Assembly: GCA_014382445.1 (NCBI GenBank)
Contig: JACNJS010000024.1
Span: forward strand, 1 to 34,981
Reading direction: 5' to 3'
DNA: 34,981 bases
From: Bacteroidota bacterium
Lineage (GTDB): Bacteria > Bacteroidota > Bacteroidia > Bacteroidales > F082
The notes beneath the pieces were generated by a model. That model ran no database searches. It saw only the letters and a program-made list of their open reading frames with translations, and had not been told where the DNA came from. Positions 1 to 5,869 of this stretch are shown here, piece by piece; the stretch's first letter is position 1, and every line of letters starts with the position of its first letter. Position numbers and translations under genes: made by a program.

Positions 1-48
1 GATTTAGGTAATGAACCTTTATGGATTAAAGTGTGGTGGGACCAATAA
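1..48 (+). CDS. C-terminal end of an unidentified protein (partial)
   Basis: Frame 1 is open from the window edge and ends DLGNEPLWIKVWWDQ-stop at 46-48. A rho-independent terminator follows about 20 bases later, which fits the end of a real plus-strand gene. Only 15 residues are visible, so the family cannot be named. Confidence rests on the stop-terminator spacing and not on homology. Confidence 0.45.
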   Translation, partial: DLGNEPLWIKVWWDQ

Positions 49-69
49 TAGTTCGACTTACAAGATCAA

Positions 70-107
70 AAAGAGCTGTCCGCCTCAGGTGGATGGCTCT
101 TTTTTTT
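70..107 (+). terminator. rho-independent terminator of the upstream plus-strand gene
   Basis: AGAGC (72-76) pairs with GCTCT (96-100). The stem continues through TGTCCGCC against GGTGGATG using G-U pairs, with a TCA loop, and a run of eight T follows (100-107). It closes the gene whose stop is at 46-48. Confidence 0.8.
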
Positions 108-120
108 ACAAACTTTTCCT

Positions 121-195
121 CGGGCGCTTTTGCAACGCGTTCGGTTGTTTACTTAACACGTAATATTATGCTCGAACGCGTTGCAAAAGCGCCCG
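121..195. repeat. 23-bp perfect inverted repeat with a 29-nt loop
   Basis: The left arm (121-143, starting CGGGCGCTTTTG) is the exact reverse complement of the right arm (173-195, ending AAAAGCGCCCG). Each arm carries the 8-bp palindrome AACGCGTT. The arms are clearly more GC-rich than the flanks. The element lies between the plus-strand terminator and the 3' end of the minus-strand M23 gene. It could act as a strong transcription-blocking hairpin, or be a small mobile palindromic element or a protein-binding site. The sequence alone does not decide. Confidence 0.9.
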
Positions 196-209
196 ATTTA
201 GGGTATTTT

Positions 210-1421
210 CTAAAACAAATTAAGTTTCACCAAATAATGCTTAACAACCGAATCAAACCTGGCCTGGTTTGCAGTATCAATAGGTAGTGAAGGTGGTGAT
301 TTTACTTTTAACGGATCAACAGGTTTGCCATTTCTATAAAAACGAAAATCGAGATGAGGACCGGTTGACAATCCGGAGGAACCAACATAACCGATTAATT
401 CGCTCTGCTTTACATTTTTCCCAACCTTTATTCCTTTTGCATATCCATTAAGATGCATATAGGTAGTTGAATAAGTGCCGTTATGCTTAATAGTAACATA
501 ATTGCCGCCACCCCGCTTTTGATACCCCTTTTTAATTACCGTACCATCGCCTACCGAGTATACCGGAGTACCGGAAGGGGCAGCATAATCAATACCTTGA
601 TGTGGCCTGCGTATTTTTAGTACAGGATGTAAACGGCTGTTTGAAAACTTTGAGCTGATGCGTGTGAAGCGCAAAGGAGCTTTAAGGAAAGTGCGTTGCA
701 AACTATTTCCTTTCTCATCAAAATAATCGCCTTTTCCGTTTTGTTCAAAATAAAATGCATAAAGACTATCGCCACCGTGATAAAACATGGTTGCCTTAAC
801 ATCTGCTAAACCAATGTAGGTGCTGTCGACAGTTTGTTCCTCAAAAATGGCTTTATATGAATCCCCCTTTTGAAGACCGAAAAAGTCGATTGTCCATGCG
901 TAAATTTCCGACAGTTCGTTGGCAAGATTTGGGTCAGAATTATTATCTACCATTGCATTCCATAACGATGAAATAATTTCTCCTGAAGTATGGTTCTCAA
1001 TATTAACAATCTCTTTTTCTCCAAGTTTAACAACAATTGAATCAAACAAACTATAAAGAACATATTTGGCACGTGAAAGCTCGTAAGCAAAATATAGTGC
1101 TTTTTGTAAAGAGTCGTTTGTACAGATTACCGAATAACTATTTCCGGTAACGATTTTCCGTACATCAAATACTTTTTTAGTTTTTCGGGCTATATGATCG
1201 ATATCGCCATAACTAACTCCGTATTTTAAAAGTATATCAGAGAGGAACTCATTTTTTTTCACCTTGTTGGTGATAACTATTAACGTATCAACATTAATAC
1301 CATAAGCTATTTTGGGGATGTGTGCGGGCTCATCAATACTAAGTTTATTGTTATTGGAGTTAATACAACCCGAAAATACCGTAATTAGTAATGCAACTAT
1401 TAAAATATGAGATTTTTGCAA
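210..1421 (-). CDS. M23 family metallopeptidase lipoprotein (peptidoglycan hydrolase)
   Basis: This is a predicted lipid-anchored endopeptidase that cuts peptidoglycan cross-links. The C-terminal M23/LytM domain shows HQGIDYAAPSGTPV (H-x3-D zinc motif), GGGNYVTIKHNG, TTYMHL and STGPHLDFRF. The last motif is usually H-x-H and is HLD here. I start it at the TTG at 1421, giving MQKSHILIVALLITVFSGC: a compact signal peptide with a lipobox (Cys19) and a long periplasmic linker before the enzyme domain. The frame stays open upstream to an ATG at 1574, but those 51 codons are encoded largely by an interspersed palindromic repeat (1434-1537). The lgt gene, whose product would lipidate this protein, lies just upstream on the same strand. 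The class is well supported; the exact start is uncertain. Confidence 0.85.
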   Translation of the reverse strand: MQKSHILIVALLITVFSGCINSNNNKLSIDEPAHIPKIAYGINVDTLIVITNKVKKNEFLSDILLKYGVSYGDIDHIARKTKKVFDVRKIVTGNSYSVICTNDSLQKALYFAYELSRAKYVLYSLFDSIVVKLGEKEIVNIENHTSGEIISSLWNAMVDNNSDPNLANELSEIYAWTIDFFGLQKGDSYKAIFEEQTVDSTYIGLADVKATMFYHGGDSLYAFYFEQNGKGDYFDEKGNSLQRTFLKAPLRFTRISSKFSNSRLHPVLKIRRPHQGIDYAAPSGTPVYSVGDGTVIKKGYQKRGGGNYVTIKHNGTYSTTYMHLNGYAKGIKVGKNVKQSELIGYVGSSGLSTGPHLDFRFYRNGKPVDPLKVKSPPSLPIDTANQARFDSVVKHYLVKLNLF

Positions 1422-1433
1422 AACCTTTTTTTT

Positions 1434-1537
1434 CTGCCTGCCCGGCAGGCGGGCATCATTCTTGGTAACAGCGAAGTATCTCTTGATATGTTGTTTATTA
1501 AGGTCATGAGATTCTTCAAGGTGTTCAGAATGACATG
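1434..1537. repeat. interspersed palindromic repeat inside the 5' end of the M23 reading frame
   Basis: Arms 1456-1482 (TCATTCTTGG...) and 1508-1533 (...GTTCAGAATGA) form an imperfect inverted repeat around a loop that includes the TTGATATGTTG segment. A GC-rich near-palindrome, GCCTGCCCGGCAGGC, abuts at about 1436-1450. Translated on the minus strand it gives the phrases CHSEHLEES and RYFAVTKNDA. This resembles a dispersed repeat I know from Bacteroidota genomes, translated as HSERSEES...RYFA. It is most likely a non-coding element read through in frame. Confidence 0.7.
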
Positions 1538-1632
1538 TTTTAAAAAGTATTGCTTGAGTATTAAATCTAACCATTATTTATAGTAACGTTATTATATTAT
1601 TAAACTTAGGATTATGTATAATAACTGTAAAA

Positions 1633-2460
1633 TTATTTAGTAGTTACAATTTTACTGTGAGATCGGTATAACAAAAAGGCACCTGCAATTATAAAAGGAA
1701 TACTAAGGAGTTGTCCCATATTTAGCAGCATATTACTTTCAAAATCGACCTGTGGCATTTTAATAAACTCAATTAAAAATCTTAACGACCACAGTATAAT
1801 CAAAAAATAGCCAAAAATTGCGCCTAATGGCGGTGATCCGTTATGCTTCCAGTAATATCTATAAAGAAAGACAAACAATAACAAATAGCTGGCTGCTTCA
1901 TATATTTGAGTTGGATGGTGCGCGATGGTATAACCTTCGCCAAAGTACCTGACAAATAAAAATCCCCATGGCAACGTTGTTGCATCTCCAAAAATCTCAG
2001 AATTCATTAAATTTCCCATACGAATTAAAAAACCTGCAAGTGCTGTACCAATCACAACCCTATCCATAACCCACAAATATGGTTTGTGGTATCGTCTTGC
2101 GAAAAAATATAGGCCAATAAGAATTCCAACTGCAGCTCCGTGACTTGCTAAACCGCCTTCCCACACTTTTAGTATTTCAATAGGATGTGCAAGAAAATAG
2201 TCCGGTTCATAGAACAAACAATGCCCTATTCGTGCACCAACAATTGTAAATATAATCATGTAGGTGGCCATATCGTCAAGAACTTTTATAGGAACACCTT
2301 CCTTTTTGAACATTTTTTGCAAAATCAGGTATCCCAATATAAAACCCAGGGCAAAAAATAATCCGTACCATCTAACTGCAAAACCGCCTATTAAGGGTAA
2401 AGTATCAGGTAATATAAAAATCTCCGGACGAACATTCCAAACAATATAATTTAACAACAT
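1633..2460 (-). CDS. lgt: prolipoprotein diacylglyceryl transferase
   Basis: Lgt transfers diacylglycerol from phosphatidylglycerol to the lipobox cysteine of prolipoproteins at the inner membrane, the first step of lipoprotein maturation. At 275 aa it has the family's usual length and about seven hydrophobic helices. The hallmark motifs are present: VRWYGLFFALGF near residues 29-40, GGLASHG with His107 (E. coli His103), FLIRMGNLMNSEIFG with Arg147 (E. coli Arg143), and RFLIEF near 227-232. The ATG at 2460 is preceded by a spacer holding a palindromic element. Flavodoxin lies upstream and an M23 lipoprotein downstream on the same strand; the 58-nt gap to the latter could allow co-transcription. 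Confidence 0.97.
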   Translation of the reverse strand: MLLNYIVWNVRPEIFILPDTLPLIGGFAVRWYGLFFALGFILGYLILQKMFKKEGVPIKVLDDMATYMIIFTIVGARIGHCLFYEPDYFLAHPIEILKVWEGGLASHGAAVGILIGLYFFARRYHKPYLWVMDRVVIGTALAGFLIRMGNLMNSEIFGDATTLPWGFLFVRYFGEGYTIAHHPTQIYEAASYLLLFVFLYRYYWKHNGSPPLGAIFGYFLIILWSLRFLIEFIKMPQVDFESNMLLNMGQLLSIPFIIAGAFLLYRSHSKIVTTK

Positions 2461-2515
2461 AAAATTTTAAATTTTGGTTAACTAATCAGTTTTGGCAATA
2501 AATATTTTATTGAGT

Positions 2516-2604
2516 AAAAATCAAGAAATAAATACCTATAATCCCCTTCTTGAAGGGGTGCAGGGGTAGGTATATAGTGAAATCTCATTTCTTTCTTGAT
2601 TTTT
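2516..2604. repeat. nested palindromic element between flavodoxin and lgt
   Basis: An outer 13-bp perfect inverted repeat (AAAAATCAAGAAA at 2516-2528 and TTTCTTGATTTTT at 2592-2604) encloses an inner hairpin, CCCCTTC-TT-GAAGGGG (2543-2558). GTGCAGGGGTAGG then follows. The whole lies in the 281-nt spacer between flavodoxin and lgt. The inner CCCCTTC/GAAGGGG segment resembles a common dispersed Bacteroidota repeat. A 60-codon reading frame across it (2478-2660) looks spurious. Confidence 0.75.
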
Positions 2605-2741
2605 CGATCTCGATACTGATTAATTACAATTTTGCGCAAAAGTAAGGAAATGTATAACAATAGATAGATTATGGCATTATTGAAACATTGGTGTCAGTCT
2701 GCATCCTTATAACTTGCTTGTTTTGTGTATTCTAACAGCTT

Positions 2742-3245
2742 CTACTTGAACTCCTTTTTAAGCTGCTTAACCCATTCAGCAATCCTCTTTTCTGACAGAT
2801 CTGCCTGATTATGATCATCGAGCACGAGCCCAACAAAAGCCCCATCCTTTTCGGCCAGCGAGAAATAATAATTATAACCTTCAACAGGCCATGATCCAAC
2901 AACTCTGGATTTATCGGGGAGTCGGCAATAAAGTGTTCCCAGGCCATCCACAAAGCTTTCAGGATATTCCATTTGATCGCCTAGTCCATACAATGCTACT
3001 TTCCGATCAGAGAAATCGACAACTGACAGGTTATCAACAAATAGCTCCCAATCGTCCTGCATCTCCCCTATTCCCCAGGCCGATGTTCCGAAAATAAGAT
3101 TATTATATTTCTGTATATCCTCTATTGATGCGTTCTTTAAATCATAAACATCAACTATAGTTCCACCCAAAGCCTTCTTAATTTTCATTGCTGCTTTTTC
3201 CGTCATGCCATGTGTTGAGCCATAAAAAAGGCCTATTGCTTCCAT
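2742..3245 (-). CDS. fldA: flavodoxin (long-chain, FldA-like)
   Basis: This is an FMN-binding electron carrier of the cytoplasm, used as a low-potential donor for redox enzymes. The N-terminal IGLFYGSTHGMTEKAA fits the phosphate-binding loop (S/T-x-x-G-x-T). FGTSAWGIGEMQDDW fits the loop over the isoalloxazine ring, and KVALYGLGDQ the conserved third strand. At 167 aa with an inserted segment it matches long-chain flavodoxins. A full Bacteroidota-type promoter stands upstream (3280-3310), so it is probably transcribed from its own start. No partner reductase is adjacent. Confidence 0.93.
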   Translation of the reverse strand: MEAIGLFYGSTHGMTEKAAMKIKKALGGTIVDVYDLKNASIEDIQKYNNLIFGTSAWGIGEMQDDWELFVDNLSVVDFSDRKVALYGLGDQMEYPESFVDGLGTLYCRLPDKSRVVGSWPVEGYNYYFSLAEKDGAFVGLVLDDHNQADLSEKRIAEWVKQLKKEFK

Positions 3246-3279
3246 AATTTATTATTTAGTTTTGTTTTAAATAAAGTTG

Positions 3280-3310
3280 CAAAAATAGTTTGTTTTTCTC
3301 ATCGAACAAA
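3280..3310 (-). promoter_or_regulatory. Bacteroidota-type promoter of flavodoxin
   Basis: On the minus strand TTTG (3310-3307) is followed after exactly 19 nt by TATTTTTG (3287-3280). This matches the known -33 TTTG / -7 TAnnTTTG consensus of the Bacteroidota primary sigma factor. It leaves a leader of about 30 nt before the ATG at 3245. Confidence 0.7.
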
Positions 3311-3324
3311 GCTACTTAACGCCT

Positions 3325-3360
3325 AAAACTAAAAAAGCCCTCCGACAGAGTCGGAAGGCT
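3325..3360 (-). terminator. rho-independent terminator after the 98-aa exported protein
   Basis: Read on the minus strand, AGCCTTCCGAC / GTCGGAGGGCT forms an 11-bp stem (one G-U pair) with a TCT loop, then GGCTTTTTTAGTTTTAG. It lies just past the stop at 3386 and separates that gene from the flavodoxin promoter. Confidence 0.85.
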
Positions 3361-3385
3361 CAAACCAAATTAATTAATGAAAAAG

Positions 3386-3682
3386 CTATTTTTTGTCGTT
3401 ATCCGACTTCTTCTCTTTACAGGCGCCTGGTTGCATCTTAGCGCTAGGGCAAGAGCTTTTTTTTACCTTACAGTCTTTTAGGTCTGTGGCTTCTTTTTCA
3501 TCTGTTGTCTTTGCTTCTTTAATATTCGCAGTTTTTGTTTTTTTCTTATTCTTATCTTTGTCCTGGTCATTATCAACAATTGTTATTGAATTTGTTGGAG
3601 TTACCAACTGTGCAAAACTTGTTGCTGTAATGCTTGCAAAAAATACCAAACTGAATGCGAGGGCTACTACTTTAATCTTCAT
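3386..3682 (-). CDS. small exported Lys/Asp-rich protein with three C-terminal cysteines
   Basis: No family was recognised. The 98-aa protein begins with a clear signal peptide (MKIKVVALAFSLVFFASI to about SFA-Q at 24/25). A low-complexity, highly charged stretch follows (residues 38-70, rich in K, D and T). The tail holds Cys71, Cys78 and Cys88, which could form a disulfide or bind metal. A TAGTTTTG -7 box lies 40 nt upstream and a good terminator downstream, so it is likely monocistronic. The opposite strand carries an equally long open frame, but signal peptide, promoter and terminator all favour this strand. Confidence 0.7.
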   Translation of the reverse strand: MKIKVVALAFSLVFFASITATSFAQLVTPTNSITIVDNDQDKDKNKKKTKTANIKEAKTTDEKEATDLKDCKVKKSSCPSAKMQPGACKEKKSDNDKK

Positions 3683-3721
3683 GATTTAATTTTTAAATAA
3701 ATATTTAATTATTTTAAACCA

Positions 3722-3729
3722 CAAAACTA
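3722..3729 (-). promoter_or_regulatory. -7 box for the 98-aa exported protein
   Basis: CAAAACTA on the plus strand is TAGTTTTG on the minus strand, a match to TAnnTTTG, 40 nt upstream of the ATG at 3682. No TTTG is seen at the -33 distance. Confidence 0.4.
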
Positions 3730-3814
3730 AACCGAACACATATAGAAAGCTGTTAACGTCGTGTTAATTACTGTTAACAAAATGTTAATTTTTTTATAAT
3801 CCATTATTTCAAGG

Positions 3815-3822
3815 TACTTTTG
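3815..3822 (+). promoter_or_regulatory. -7 box for the two-component operon
   Basis: TACTTTTG matches TAnnTTTG and lies 22 nt before the ATG at 3844; TTTT stands 19 nt upstream as a weak -33 element. Because the upstream TTG at 3820 falls inside this box, the kinase start is best placed at 3844. Confidence 0.5.
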
Positions 3823-3843
3823 AAACTGATTTTGGCAATTAAC

Positions 3844-5127
3844 ATGAAAAGGAAAACAATACAAATAATAATCTTAATAACTTCTATGTCGTTAGCCGGC
3901 ATACTACTAACTCAGGTATACTGGGTGAAAACTGCTTTTAAACTAAAGGAAGAACAGTTTGATAATAGTGTGCGTATAGCTCTTAAGAGTGTGATTAACC
4001 AATTACTGCAAAACAAAAACGACACCGTATTTCAGGAAAAATTATTAGCCCTTTCCTGCCGAAAAATTAAATTAAGTATTGATGATTATATTGAAGCCCA
4101 CTTACTTGACTCATTAATGGAAGATGAGCTCGAATGTATGAAAATAAAAACTGGATACTACTATGGTGTTTATAGCAGCTATAACCAAAAGTTTGTGATT
4201 GGAAATTATAAAGACCATGAAAATGAATTGATTGAGTCGCAGTATCAGTTTTCTCTTTCAAGTATTTACAAGCCAGGTAAATATTTTCTTAGCATATTAT
4301 TCACAAACAAAACACATGTCCTTCTTCATCGTATGGGGCTATGGGTTTTCTTATCAATTCTGTTTTTAATTATTCTGATAATTAGTTTTGTATTTGTAAT
4401 ATTTACAATATTTCATCAAAAGAAATTATCTGAAATAAAAACTGATTTCATAAACAATATGACCCATGAGTTTAAAACTCCAATTGCTACTTCATCATTA
4501 GCTGCCGAATTGATCCAAAGAGAAGAAGTATTAGTTAATCCGTCCAGAATAAAAAAATATGCTTCGATAATCCTTTATGAAAACAACCGTCTGCAAAACC
4601 AGATTGAACAGGTACTCCAGGTAGCCATACTCGAAAGTGGCAATCAGCAATTTAAAATTAAGTCAACCAACATTCACGACCTTCTAAATTCGGTAGCACT
4701 TAGTTTCGAGCTAATAATGAGAGAGGGAAAAATAAAACTTGAACTTAAGCAGGATGCCACAAATCCATACATTATGGGAGATAAAGTGCATTTACTAAAC
4801 ATATTTTATAACCTTATCGATAATGCCATAAAATACTCAACTGATAATGCAGTGATTAAAGTATGTACATGGAACGAAAACAACAGCATTGTTATATCGG
4901 TTAAAGATAACGGCATTGGAATTAGTAAGGAACATCAGCCCTACATCTTTAAAAATTTGTACCGTGTTCCAACGGGTAACATTCACGAAGTGCGTGGCTT
5001 TGGTTTGGGTTTATACTATGTAAAAACAATTGTTGACCAATTTGGCGGCAAAATTAAACTGACAAGTGAACTAGGGGAAGGATCGGATTTTGAATTGTTT
5101 TTCCCTTCAATTGTATCAAAAACTTAA
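3844..5127 (+). CDS. sensor histidine kinase (RprX-like)
   Basis: This inner-membrane kinase senses an envelope signal and phosphorylates the response regulator encoded next. The 427-aa product has TM1 at about residues 7-28, a periplasmic loop to about 165, and TM2 at about 166-190. The HisKA box FINNMTHEFKTP carries phospho-His208. The ATPase domain shows the N-box NLIDNAIKYS (about 323-332), G1 VKDNGIGIS (Asp355) and G2 GFGLGLYYV (about 385-393). No HAMP or PAS domain is evident. The regulator begins 3 nt after the stop. I chose the ATG at 3844 over the TTG at 3820, which sits in a promoter box. The RprX name is by resemblance; the kinase class is secure. Confidence 0.93.
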   Translation: MKRKTIQIIILITSMSLAGILLTQVYWVKTAFKLKEEQFDNSVRIALKSVINQLLQNKNDTVFQEKLLALSCRKIKLSIDDYIEAHLLDSLMEDELECMKIKTGYYYGVYSSYNQKFVIGNYKDHENELIESQYQFSLSSIYKPGKYFLSILFTNKTHVLLHRMGLWVFLSILFLIILIISFVFVIFTIFHQKKLSEIKTDFINNMTHEFKTPIATSSLAAELIQREEVLVNPSRIKKYASIILYENNRLQNQIEQVLQVAILESGNQQFKIKSTNIHDLLNSVALSFELIMREGKIKLELKQDATNPYIMGDKVHLLNIFYNLIDNAIKYSTDNAVIKVCTWNENNSIVISVKDNGIGISKEHQPYIFKNLYRVPTGNIHEVRGFGLGLYYVKTIVDQFGGKIKLTSELGEGSDFELFFPSIVSKT

Positions 5128-5130
5128 CAG

Positions 5131-5850
5131 ATGAAAGAAAAAGAAAGCAGTATTAACATATTGTTTGTGGAAGACGACCCTAACCTGAGCATGATACTTA
5201 AAGATTATCTGGAAATGACCGGCTATACAGTTGATCATGCTCCCGATGGAGATAAAGGAGTACAACTATTTTCTAAAAACAACTACCAGCTCGTTATTCT
5301 CGACATTATGATGCCGAAAAAAGATGGATTTACAGCTGCAAAAGAAATAAGAGATATAAATCAAACAATTCCGATAATTTTCTTAACTGCAAAAAACCTA
5401 AAAGAAGACCGTATTAAGGGTTTTCAGTTAGGATGCGATGATTACATAACTAAACCCTTTAGCACCGAAGAACTCAGCTTGCGAATAAAAGCAATACTAA
5501 AAAGGTGCGCAACGTATAATCAACTGGGAGCAGACCATGCAAACAAGACAATTACAATTGGAAAATTCATATTCGACAGTGCGAATCTGACTTTAAAATT
5601 TGACGATTTGGAACGTACATTAACCCGTAAAGAATCAGGCCTCCTCAAGTTGCTTTACGCGAACAAAAATAATCTACTGCCACGCGAAGTAGCAATGGAA
5701 GCTATATGGGGTGAAAATGATTATTTTATTGGCAGAAGTATGGATGTATTTATTGCAAAGCTCCGAAAATATCTAAAACCCGATCCAAATGTGAAGATCA
5801 CTAATGTTCATGGAATTGGATTTAAACTGGAGGTTACAGAATCAGAATAG
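5131..5850 (+). CDS. OmpR-family response regulator (RprY-like)
   Basis: This DNA-binding transcription factor is activated by the adjacent kinase. The receiver domain (about 8-122) has the acidic pair Asp15/Asp16, phosphoacceptor Asp58 in LVILDIMMPKKDGFT, Thr86 in IIFLTAK and Lys108 in DYITKPF. The winged helix (about 140-235) includes LTRKESGLLKLL and SMDVFIAKLRKYL, ending NVHGIGFKL, as in OmpR/PhoB proteins. It strongly resembles RprY of Bacteroides and Porphyromonas. Only 3 nt separate it from the kinase gene, so the two are almost certainly co-transcribed. It converges with the minus-strand MG2 gene 19 nt away. Confidence 0.95.
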   Translation: MKEKESSINILFVEDDPNLSMILKDYLEMTGYTVDHAPDGDKGVQLFSKNNYQLVILDIMMPKKDGFTAAKEIRDINQTIPIIFLTAKNLKEDRIKGFQLGCDDYITKPFSTEELSLRIKAILKRCATYNQLGADHANKTITIGKFIFDSANLTLKFDDLERTLTRKESGLLKLLYANKNNLLPREVAMEAIWGENDYFIGRSMDVFIAKLRKYLKPDPNVKITNVHGIGFKLEVTESE

Positions 5851-5869
5851 TGATAAACTTGTTTAATAA

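Noticed and set aside
2478-2660. 60-codon minus-strand frame between flavodoxin and lgt
   Set aside because: It is largely the nested palindromic element read as protein (PTPAPLQEGDYRYLF), with no family resemblance.
3393-3689. 98-codon open frame on the plus strand opposite the small exported protein
   Set aside because: The minus-strand frame has a signal peptide, a -7 box and a terminator; the plus-strand frame is a hydrophobic shadow of the Lys-rich codons.
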